Positions 1 through 9,267 of a stretch of DNA of 64,000 nucleotides are shown here, one piece after another. How positions within the stretch are numbered: position 1 is the stretch's first letter; each line of letters opens with the position of its first letter. Source of the stretch: Paralvinella palmiformis (taxonomy: Eukaryota > Annelida > Polychaeta > Terebellida > Alvinellidae); assembly GCA_025642065.1 (NCBI GenBank), contig JAODUP010000659.1:220001-284000 (forward strand), read 5' to 3'. Under the pieces are notes generated by a model. The model was not told the DNA's origin, searched no databases, and saw nothing but the letters and a program-made list of their open reading frames with translations. The translations under genes and the position numbers were made by a program.

Positions 1-58
1 TTGTATATATCACTCATTATTTACTCACTCACTCTCTCTCTTTCAAACACACACCCAC

Positions 59-131
59 TCTCACAATTTGACTTAATGATTGTATATTCTTGAACCCTGT
101 AAACAATAAATATGAAAGTTGGAAATATCCA
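59..131. repeat. Left member of a ~70-bp direct repeat
   Basis: A segment running from a CA-rich stretch through TTAATGATTGTAT, TTCTTGAAC and AAATATGAAAGTTGGAAAT recurs at 677-745 in the same orientation with a few mismatches. Both copies follow CA/CT-rich simple sequence. The two copies bracket the LINE-linker/SINE composite at 279-613. Seen directly; the cause (local duplication or recombination around the insertion) is unknown. Confidence 0.7.
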
Positions 132-278
132 ACAACTGAAGTGAATTATTTGAATCATGAGCCGGCCGATAAACAGAAACCTTTCTATGGAGATTCCTAT
201 TTATACAGTACCAAAAGTCAGATTTAGCTTTATTCATTAGTCTATTGCAGAAATGGCACTGTTTAGTATTCGTGTTGA

Positions 279-445
279 GTGATTGATGTCCTCCACATAC
301 GTTCTAAATATCGGCGACGCACATTGGTATTAATTTTTATAGATTTTGATCTGACAGGTGCGTGTTTGTCAAATAAGGTTTTAAGTGCAGTGTGATATTG
401 TTCACGTAATTGTGATAAGTCAACTGTAGGGTTGGTGATAAGTAC
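279..445 (-). mobile_element. LINE ORF2 endonuclease-RT linker fragment
   Basis: On the minus strand this reads as the linker between the endonuclease and reverse transcriptase of a non-LTR retrotransposon. Key pieces are ALKTLFDKHAP, VRSKSIKI and a terminal RYLERMW-like block. It is a fragment only, with no endonuclease or RT core. It lies head-to-head with the SINE that starts at about 449. The same LINE-plus-SINE unit recurs inverted at 30493-30827, with coding sense there on the plus strand. Family assignment rests on the typical LFDKHAP...R.lerrW pattern recalled from LINE proteins; the clade is not resolved. Confidence 0.7.
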
Positions 446-448
446 TCT

Positions 449-613
449 GTGCTCTAGCGGTAGTCTGTTGGATCACAGATCACTACCACCCGTGTTCGAA
501 TCTCGGCGTGGGCATATCTAACGGTTGTTTCATCTTTGACTTCGCTTCTTTACCTTTGAAGGTCGCTCGGCCCATTTAGCCTACCATGTGCACAAAAGTG
601 ATCGTAAAACATC
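449..613 (+). mobile_element. tRNA-derived SINE, family 1
   Basis: The head resembles a tRNA, with an A box in GTGCTCTAGCGGTAGTCTG and a B box in GTGTTCGAATCTCGGC, followed by a conserved body (CATCTTTGACTTCG, GCTCGGCCCATTTAGCCTAC) ending in GTAAAACATC. At least seven copies occur in the window in both orientations. It is followed at once by a (CA)n tract. The RNA polymerase III promoter role of the boxes is known for SINEs and inferred here. Confidence 0.85.
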
Positions 614-618
614 CATTA

Positions 619-623
<5 letters not shown>

Positions 624-666
<43 letters not shown>
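624..666. repeat. (CA)n microsatellite
   Basis: About 21 uninterrupted CA units directly after the SINE tail. The spurious valine/cysteine-rich open frame on the minus strand across it is not a gene. Confidence 0.95.
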
Positions 667-668
<2 letters not shown>

Positions 669-676
669 GCTATCTC

Positions 677-745
677 CCCACAATTCGACTTAATGATTGT
701 ATTTTCTTGAACGCTGTAAACTATAAATATGAAAGTTGGAAATGT
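677..745. repeat. Right member of a ~70-bp direct repeat
   Basis: Partner of 59-131. It includes TTAATGATTGTATTTTCTTG and a following TAAATATGAAAGTTGGAAAT. The stretch 745-1040 after it is AT-rich with no gene seen. Confidence 0.7.
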
Positions 746-1043
746 ACAACAGTGTTTTAATTTTTTAATCATAAAACATGACAAATGTAATAGGACAAAT
801 GTAATATTATTGACCGACATATTATTTTATTTTCGCGCAATAGTAATAATAATAATATAATATGATTTGATGCAGGATTGGCTTTCTCCCTGTTGTGTAA
901 GTATAACTTTCCCCTAGATAAGTGTCGCATTACTATAATCAATATGAAGTGTTTCTACTACATTATAATTAGGCAGTGAAGATACTTGGTTATATTATGT
1001 AGTAATGACAATTAGATTACACACTACTCAAACACTGTTGTGT

Positions 1044-1283
1044 AGAGTAGAGTAGAGTAGAGTAGAGTAGAGTAGAGTAGAGTAGAGTAGAGTAGAGTGG
1101 GGTGGGAGTGGAGTGAGAGATAGAGAGGTAGGAGGTAGGAGTGGAGTGGAGTGGAGTGGAGTAGAGTAGAGTAGGAGTAGAGTAGAGTAGAGTAGAGTAG
1201 AGTAGAGTAGAGTAGAGTAGAGTAGAGTAGAGTAGAGTAGAGTAGAGTAGAGTAGAGTAGAGTAGAGTAGAGTAGAGTAGAGT
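1044..1283. repeat. (GTAGA)n pentanucleotide minisatellite
   Basis: Around 48 units of GTAGA, interrupted near 1100-1165 by degenerate units (GGGGTGGGAGTGGAG and similar). Its right edge meets AATAAA (minus strand, about 1284-1291) at the 3' end of a minus-strand LINE fragment, so the array may have grown from the LINE tail. Open frames on the minus strand (repeated LLYST) are a by-product of the repeat. Confidence 0.95.
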
Positions 1284-1992
1284 ATTTATTTCCAATTTCA
1301 AAGCATATCAACATACAAAGTGTACATACAACAAACTATAATAATAGAAATTGGGGGACCGATGGAGCCAAAGATGTCTTCCCACTGGCCCCTTGAATTA
1401 GATATGTATCATTTGACAGACTGAACTAATAAAAACATAAATTTGGATGCCAAGCCATGGGAAGATACATTAGAGAACACCAGTGACCAAGTTACGGAAT
1501 GATAAAGAGATGAACATGTATTTATCTCTGTCGACAGTCATTGTAAAATGGATTAGTACATTTAACGGTAGCTGCATAAGTAAATAGTAATTGTTTTACT
1601 TCATTCTTGAATCTGAACAAATCACTAAATGAATGAGGTAACCTGGCCATATTATAATCATTCACGAATAAGGTAGCTGTGTGCTCATATAAATCGCTCA
1701 GTTTGAGAATTTCAGATTTTTTAAACAGAGGATCTGTGTGGGTATTATACAAAACTTTATTTATTATTTTTACCGCTCGTTTTTTGTAAATTGGATGTTC
1801 TGTGCAAATATAACTGGCTTGCATTTCCCCATACAGAGACACCATAAGGCGGAAATGGATTAATTAGACCGAAATACAAAGTCCTTAGACTTTCAACCGG
1901 GAGAACATTCTTAACCTGATTTATAATAAAAAGAGCTCGGGAAATTTTAATATTTATATGATCTAAATGATGCTTCAGAGTTAAATGCTCGT

Positions 1993-2049
<57 letters not shown>

Positions 2050-2190
2050 CAGAAATGTTGTGGTTTGTTCGTTGAATTTTGCTCCTATTTGATTAAGTTT
2101 AATTCCGTTTATGGCAACATCTTTGCTCGAAAAGTCACTTTTTACTTCTTGGTATAAAAACTGTGTATTTTGTCTTAGTAGGGTTCAAAC
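1284..2190 (-). mobile_element. Non-LTR retrotransposon 3' end (RT C-terminal region and 3' UTR)
   Basis: The minus strand encodes the region after the RT catalytic core. Going downstream it shows LNPTKTKY, TTTFLGI, DEHLTLKHHLDHINIKISRA, SLRTLYFGLINP, YGVSVWGNAS, then NTHTDPLFKKSEILKLSDLY and LPHSFSDLFRFKNEV. This order is typical of LINE ORF2 C-terminal domains. Stops and frameshifts separate the blocks, so it is dead. A 3' UTR of about 230 bases ends in AATAAA next to the pentanucleotide array. The RT core upstream is absent, so the fragment is 5'-truncated. A (AT)n expansion at 1996-2047 sits inside the coding sequence. Confidence 0.85.
1996..2047. repeat. (AT)n microsatellite inside LINE coding sequence
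   Basis: About 26 AT units placed exactly between codons for FLGI and DEHLT on the minus strand, where LINE proteins usually have a short I/Y-rich link. The array keeps a frame of alternating Tyr and Ile. Confidence 0.9.
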
Positions 2191-3960
2191 ATAGATTCCT
2201 GTATTGACTAGAAGTATCTCTTCACAGTGATACATAGTTAATGCTACGGACTACATCATATTGGTAGGAGAATTCAAGCACAATTACATACACCCATCAA
2301 CCCCCTCATAGTCGATATTGGGTATTTGAGTGGTGTGTTACATTGAGAATGTTGCATAATAAAGTAGGTATTATAATGCTATAGATATCATTGTATAGAT
2401 ACCAGATATTAAGTATACGTATAACCAAGAAAGTCTTATATCGTATCTTTTGAACCTTTAAGTCAAATACTGAATATAGCTATAAAAAGTCTTAAACCAA
2501 GAGAGTCTACAAGGGTTCACTTATTTCCAATGAATTTGATGCTCTGCTTTAAATATAATACACGCAGTTGAGAATTAAGTCTGTTAGGTTAAACTTGTCA
2601 GAATTAGATCTTTAAATTATGTTATAAAGACATGTCGAAACTAAAAAATTAAGTCTGCGGAGTTCACGATAAAACAAACCATGATTCACGTGGTTCGTGT
2701 TGTTGACTTGTTTTTTGTCTCTAATTACTAGCTAGAGTGGCGTAGCCTAGTGGAAAACCATGGAACTAACAAACTCTACAATATGGTCATTGGATTCAGA
2801 TTCCTAATTTTTCATCTAAAAGGACAAATATTGTTGGCGGTTTGATAGAGTCGATCTATATATATGGGAAGCATTAATTATGACTCTGGATCAGAATGGT
2901 GCAGGGATAAAATGCAGACGGATGGTAGGTTAAAATTTGTGCTCGTCAGTTATTTATTTATTAACAACAATTTTTGCCAGCTTGAGTCCATTTATTAAAG
3001 AAATGATATTACCACTTAAATATGTATAATGGTTATAATAATCACGAACTATACCGGATTTCAGATATATAAGGAAATAATCCAACTTACTTCACCGGAT
3101 ACCAGATTCGAAGGCGGGAAAGCGCAAGTCAAGTACTCTGACGTCACCTGACACAAGGATCCTATATAGCAGGTCACAATTGCTTTCAAACGTAAACTTT
3201 AATATCTCAGCTATTTTGTATACTACTGAACGATTTCCACGAACGACTACCAACAACAAAACGAGATTTAATTCACTGTTTGTCCTGTTTTGTCTATTCC
3301 AACTGATGTCGGTTTGTGTCGTGCTGCAAATCTGTCATTATATTGCTACAGATACCATTTGTTAAACGCCATTGTTAAATCAAGATGTTCTGAGAGGCGA
3401 TCGATTGATAATCGATTGATCGGTAATTTAGAGTGGATTATTTAATATTTGGTTAATCGTGTTCATATTTTGACATCATGCATTTATGATATTTCAGATT
3501 TTATTATATATGATATTTGTTTTAGTCCTGAATATTTGAAAAGAAAGTGAACTGTTGGTTTAAGGCAAGTTATAGTTGACTTGTTGTCATAAAATTGTTT
3601 ACTGTCTTGAGAGTTTTCTAACAATTAAACATAATTTTATATTACAGTAATGTTTTACAACTTATATATATTTGTAGTCCCTTTTTATACAAGTTAAGAA
3701 ACACATAATTTTCCTGTTTATACATGGATAATATTTATCCTCAATATGACCACAATTAATTAATATATAAAATATACCAATTAAAAATATTTGTTAATTG
3801 CCTTTTTTATTTTCCTACAAGATAGAATAATCCATCTGAACATTGATAATTAATGTCATTATCTCAAATTCTGTCACAAGGCCGAAAACTTCTAATTATA
3901 AAATTATTGTTATTTATCAAACACTAACACTATAACAATTAATCCGTTTCATTAAACTTT
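2191..3960. other. AT-rich intergenic stretch, no gene seen
   Basis: No recognised coding sequence. A weak tRNA-A-box-like GTAGCCTAGTGG is at about 2744. A less AT-rich patch at 3090-3365 includes a short open frame (61 codons from 3180) without a recognised family. Poly-AT tracts dominate after 3500. Confidence 0.5.
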
Positions 3961-3974
3961 TAGAAAATTGTCTA

Positions 3975-3978
<4 letters not shown>

Positions 3979-4012
<34 letters not shown>
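3979..4012. repeat. (AT)n microsatellite
   Basis: Uninterrupted AT units ending in TATCC; left neighbour of the 46-bp satellite region. Confidence 0.9.
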
Positions 4013-4015
<3 letters not shown>

Positions 4016-4144
4016 ATAGTTCAACAACTCGTAGGAATATCAGCTGGGCAAACCAGGATCAGGTGATAAAGATACTTCAATTCGAGAAATTCTAATTGAA
4101 TATATGTAATATAATGAAGTCGTTATTGACCCAGCTGCCGGTTG

Positions 4145-4535
4145 CCCAGTAAAGATTTTGTCTCCCGCCCACCCGGCAAAGATTCGGTTCCCCAGTAAAG
4201 ATTTTGTCTCCCGCCCACCCGGCAAAGATTCGGTTCCCCAGTAAAGATTTTGTCTCCCGCCCACCCGGCAAAGATTCGGTTCCCCAGTAAAGATTTTGTC
4301 TCCCGCCCACCCGGCAAAGATTCGGTTCCCCAGTAAAGATTTTGTCTCCCGCCCACCCGGCAAAGATTCGGTTCCCCAGTAAAGATTTTGTCTCCCGCCC
4401 ACCCGGCAAAGATTCGGTTCCCCAGTAAAGATTTTGTCTCCCGCCCACCCGGCAAAGATTCGGTTCCCCAGTAAAGATTTTGTCTCCCGCCCACCCGGCA
4501 AAGATTCGGTTCCCCAGTAAAGATTTTGCCGCTTG
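4145..4535. repeat. 46-bp tandem satellite, 8.5 copies
   Basis: The unit starts CCCAGTAAAGATTTTGTCTC and ends GGCAAAGATTCGGTTC. Unit starts are at 4145, 4191, 4237, 4283, 4329, 4375, 4421, 4467 and 4513. The first eight units look identical; the ninth diverges after about 20 bases. A 46-bp unit is not a multiple of three, yet the unit has no stop codon in any minus-strand frame, so three overlapping 118-207-codon frames run through it, each repeating the same peptide. It adjoins the inverted-repeat structure at 4586-5434 and is much more GC-rich than the surroundings. Confidence 0.95.
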
Positions 4536-4585
4536 CGCACCCGGCCAAGATCGCCAACAGTCCGGAGTCCCGCTTGGACCCGTTG

Positions 4586-4735
4586 CATGATGACCTCAAA
4601 AACCAAAACAAACCAGGTGCGCTTTGCGTTGTGGGATTTATAAGGGGTCCGCTGAGCGATACTACCGCCATTTTAACCTTAAACGTAAATGTTCCGGATC
4701 TGTTATAATCATGCCAAAAACTAACTCCTGCGTAC
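4586..4735 (+). repeat. Left arm of a long inverted repeat carrying a THAP-like start
   Basis: Matches the reverse complement of 5286-5434 over about 145 bases. Shared blocks include GCATGATGAC, TATAAATCCCACAA (read from the other arm), AAAATGGCGG and TTATAATCATGCCAAAAA. An ATG at 4710 opens MPKTNSCVPYCHATSKRY, which has the M-P-K and C-x3-C spacing seen at the start of THAP zinc-finger domains. The frame closes within about 30 codons. The THAP reading is inference from a short stretch. Confidence 0.6.
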
Positions 4736-5285
4736 CGTATTGTCATGCCACTAGTAAGCGATATAAACCTTTAAGTTGGCATGTGTTGGCTGCGGGATGA
4801 AATGCTGAGAAAGCGTTAGGTAGTTTTAATTCGAAATGACAATCTGAGAGTCAAATTTTTATAATTACAGTGTGAGTGTCAGTGTAAGATTGACTGAAAC
4901 AGTGAAAGGCGCAAATAAAATGTAAATTACCAATATTATTATCCATCAGATCATAGATAATAATATTGGTAAATAAAGTGTAATTAATCATATTATTATA
5001 TCCATAAATAATAAATTAAATTTACCAATATACTGGACTCTATTCTTCTTCTTTTCGTTAAATATAATTTTAGTGTGATTTACTACGAACGCCACATTTT
5101 AACAATCTTTGTTATGTACAGTGAATATTATTGTACTATGGTTTAAAATGTTGAATACCACACTTTACTATCATTTTATAAAGTAGCAATGACGGACGAT
5201 TAGCATATAGTTATAATCTGATTTTCAGTTTTGGAATACAATTTTTCAACAGTGCTGGCTTTTTCGGTGTCGAAACAGAGTGAAA
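4736..5285. other. Spacer of the inverted repeat
   Basis: AT-rich interior with a small palindrome around 4920-5035 (AATATTATTATCCAT against its complement, and ACCAATAT at both ends). No open frame of note. Confidence 0.6.
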
Positions 5286-5434
5286 CGGTACGCAGAAGTA
5301 ATTTTTTGGCATGATTATAACAGATCCTGAATATTGACGTTTACTGTTAAAATGGCGGGATTACCCCCCTATAAATCCCACAATGCAAAGCGCGGCTGGT
5401 TTGTTTGGTTTTTGACGTCATCATGCATTTGAGG
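5286..5434 (-). repeat. Right arm of the long inverted repeat
   Basis: Inverted partner of 4586-4735. On the minus strand an ATG near 5314 opens MPKNYFCVPFHSV, so both arms point a similar short peptide start into the spacer. The second cysteine of the pair is missing here. The outer edge is GACGTCATCATGC. Confidence 0.6.
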
Positions 5435-7618
5435 CCTATCTTGCTAAATTTAAGGCGTCTACTTACACTAAGTTCACCAAAGATGACTGTCAAACCATCG
5501 CAGTTACAAATAAACGTTTAGGCACAGGCGCCATTAAGAGAAGATCTCAAAAGCATAATGACGCTATAGTCGTAGGCTCCATAGTTCAGCCCCCCCCCCC
5601 CCGACGACGATTTGGATGAACAGATGAATGTTGTTTAACGACACATCGGTAAAACTTAGGCCATTCAGTGGCCTAGAACGTTTTAGATGACGCTGAGAGA
5701 ACTGGATCCTTGGTATTTTCACTAAACATAGCATGTATGTTCGCTAGATCTAATGTATCCATACCAACTCAGCCTTTAATTTTGCTTGCCGGCCACTGAG
5801 TGAGGATTTATGTCGTTACGCATCCGGCAATGACGTCAGAACAAGAAATTAGCTTTGTAAATGGCCGATACTCTCTCCTTCGGAATCCGGCTGAATAAGA
5901 CCGTTTTCTATCATTCGAGTCCCAGCTGCCGGGTAAATAATACCGGCCTATATATAATGAAACATCACCTCATCTTATAGAAAGGACAATGCTGTTCTTG
6001 GTTCAGTTCCTATACCAAATGTTGTTATAATCGCAGTAATTGTCATTCTCTGTAGCAGTCTTATTGTCTATTTGTACCCGCCGGTATGAAAATGTGCACA
6101 CACGAGAGAGAAACCCACCATGTAGACCCTCCCTGTTTATGACTGACTGACTAAAATGCTCAAACCAGGTACCTCAACCTTTCTCATTGAAGTCAGTGTT
6201 GTTTACTAGCCTAGATCTAAGGTCAGCATGTCAACACGACGGAGAGGTAGAACGGCCCGATAAACCACTCACCTCTCAACAGACACACACAACATAGACT
6301 CAGAACTAACAATGGCCGCAGCCTTAAAGAGAAGTGTTCAGCTATATTATGACGTCGCATCACCGCAAGCTTGGATCACCTTCGAGGCAAGCAAACCGCT
6401 TTGTTTTATAATGAGGCAATTAAGTTATTGTTTAATGATGTTACACATGATATAGATCGCATTTTGTTGTGGAATATAAGGTGTACATTATGATTACACC
6501 GAAAAGGCGATGGGGGATCACGTGACCAAAGCTTTACCATACCTATGACATCTCATGTGGGGGTATCTTGTTATAATAGAAAAATGATGATACCTGGTAA
6601 TTGCATTTTCGAAAGTTAATAACTTGCAATAATGAATTGCAAGTCGTGTCCTTAGCTATAGATTTACATATCGTCTATCTGCAAAAAGATATGTTATTAT
6701 AATTAGTTTTGTCGTCAATAGGCCTACCTGAATACAATATAAATATTCCAAGCGATATATTTAGGAGAATGACCTTGGTGATGGCGAACATGCGGAGCAT
6801 TGTCTTGTAGTTATTTAGCATCTTCACATATTGGTCCTGCTGCGGTGTCTTCACACCTGTAGAGTTGGCCGATCCCTCGCCCAGACATACACCCTGTGAT
6901 GACCATTGGAGTTGTACAGGTGTAGATAATTAATGTTTTTAGTTGAAGAACAACAACAACATGTGATCACAAGCCAACCATAATATATATATAAATAATA
7001 TTATTTATATATCATTAAGTCAACATGTAGATCTGTGTCAGTGTACTTACAGTGATAATGTACTATCTTATCATCACATTTTTCCCCTATGGGGAACTCT
7101 GTGGGGCATTCACTAGGTGGCAGCACAGAGAAACCCGGTCCAAAACTAGTTTGTGCTTCCGGAACCACAGGCTTATTCTCTTTGGTTCTGTTGTTTGGAT
7201 AGTTAAAATGTCAATTATCTGTTGTAACACTCTTGCTGTTGACTAAAATATAAAGTAAAACTCTCTATCAGACCCAATCTGTCTAGCATACCAATAGGTC
7301 CAAAAATAGGAATGATCCTGTTTAACTCGATAAGTAGAATATTAGAGCACAGATGTAATTAAAAAAAAGATAGACAGTTTGTTATAATTAAATATGTATG
7401 AGTATAAAGTTAGATAAAGTTGTTCATGTGAATATGTCTTTTTTTGTTAATGGGAAAGAGTATGTATGGAAAGAAAAAATTTCTGGTAGTTAAATATTGT
7501 TCTCATTCAACAAACTAGCAATCAATAACAAAACTGGTTTTATATTCAAATTATTTATTTAACAATATATAGAAAATACACCATCACCCAGTATTACAAA
7601 TTCATTAAAAAACTTAAG
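5435..7618. other. Intergenic stretch with no gene recognised
   Basis: Contains a C-run at 5590-5602, CpG-richer sequence to about 5950, and AT-rich sequence after 6400. A 64-codon open frame from 7052 has no recognisable domain. No element boundaries were found. Confidence 0.5.
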
Positions 7619-8768
7619 TTATGAAGATCGAGAAGTATACCAATTAAAGCACATGAGCTGAACATTCAGGTACTAATTCAGGTGCTGGTAATCCTTTTTT
7701 TATTAAGATATGAAATGAGCTGACAAAATTTCATGGGTTTGATGCCTTGTTTCTTATTTAATTAATCTTTTAATACCAATTTTCACCATTAATATTTATA
7801 AATATTAATTACCATCACAGCTGGCCCTGTCTCCTGTATAGATCTCCTATCTGTTAATACCTTCCTCTTTGATTTCAGTGGATGCATGCAGTGGATTTGG
7901 CACATCAAAAATAGTTCGAATAGCATTCTAGATAAGCTGTCTGGTTCATGAATTTCGTTTCAGTGAAATACATTCTACAATTAGTAATCAAGTAATTTAA
8001 GTCTTTCCTCTTCATATATCTGAACGACAACAATTAATAACAGATCTTTTACTTCTGTCAATAGAAAAAATAACAAAATGAATGTTTCTACCACTAGTTG
8101 AGGTATTTAATAATTAATTTCATAACATTTAAATTATAAATAGAAGTCCATATATATCAATAAGTACCAATTGCTTACGTTTAAAAATAAATATGGATGC
8201 AGGTCATCATGTAAATACTCAACTACTTATAATTATTGTAATTAGGAAAACATTATCTGATTATAGTAATGTAATTTTAGAAGTCCAATTATATTATTAA
8301 CAATAATAAAGTAAAATATACCTCCCGCCCTAACATCTTCAGTGGCTCCAGTACTTGTAACTGTAAGCTTATGTATATCTTACATACTCATTTTGTGATT
8401 AATAGGTTGATATTGTTCAATAAAATTTAATCAGATTTTGTCTGAAACAAATATAGATCTAGCTTGGACCTACTGCTTGGGTCATGTCAAGTAAAGGCGT
8501 GTCTACTTCAAATTGTTATGCTTATTTTTTAAATATCCTTTATCTAAAAAAAGCCAGATCATATCAAATTTTTACACTAGCTTTCATTTCCTTTCGGGAG
8601 TGTCTTTATTTGTGCATACTTTTCCTGCTACTGCAGCCGAAATCGGCACAGAATGAACCAGTGCCATTAAGCGCCATGTTAACGAAGGGAGCTAGGCCCC
8701 TCCACGAATTCAAAATGGCGCCCCATGTTAAAACGCGAAGTAACACGTCTTGTTATAAATAGTCTTTG
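7619..8768 (+). mobile_element. DNA-transposon-like repeat, family T, left-truncated copy
   Basis: Closely matches the right two-thirds of the element at 43167-44889, starting at GAAGTATACCAATTAAAGC. Its final 60 bases (8709-8768) are the same as the 60-bp terminal inverted repeat of that copy. The left terminal repeat and about 520 bases are missing. A 92-codon frame at 8484-8762 runs into the terminal repeat and is not a convincing gene. Confidence 0.8.
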
Positions 8769-9267
8769 GTTTCACCCAACTCGCTGAACCATATGATAAA
8801 AACATTCTTATACCAATCGTGATATCACTGAGATCACAATATATTTTATAATTTGATAACATGTCTATTGCAGTTCTCAACTTGATGATCTATTTTCTAT
8901 AACGTAATTTTCAGCCAAAAATTAATTATCAACTCTCCCGTTACAAATAACCTTATCTATTAATAAAAACAATTCTGTTTTATATTTAATAAAAAATTAA
9001 ACTGCTACAATAACTTGTGGATCGATATAGTTCTGTAAATTTAGAAACAATTAGTGAACACACACTTCTTGTTCCATGCTACTACATGGCTTCACAGACC
9101 CGCAAACCACAGTAGATGTGGACTGCGCATGCGTCGTGGAAATTGTCTATTATGCTTTACACTTTACAGAAACAAAGGAACTGAAGCACAAATACAATGG
9201 AACTAAGATATTTACATATACAAGCTGCCCATATCTCTCACCCAAATACGGTCCATCAACACTATTC
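8769..9267. other. Intergenic stretch, nothing recognised
   Basis: AT-rich; a 64-codon frame from 9076 has no recognisable domain. Confidence 0.5.

Noticed and set aside
449..560. Functional tRNA genes in the SINE heads
   Set aside because: A and B boxes are present but the sequences do not form a clean cloverleaf, and they are always joined to the same SINE body in many copies.
1017..1314. LLYST-repeat proteins
   Set aside because: Translation of the GTAGA pentanucleotide array.
4145..4535. CRISPR-like array
   Set aside because: Units are directly joined with no unique spacers, and the genome is animal.
4040..4746. Open frames of 118-207 codons on the minus strand
   Set aside because: They exist only because the 46-bp satellite unit lacks stops in every frame; no domain or start context supports a protein.
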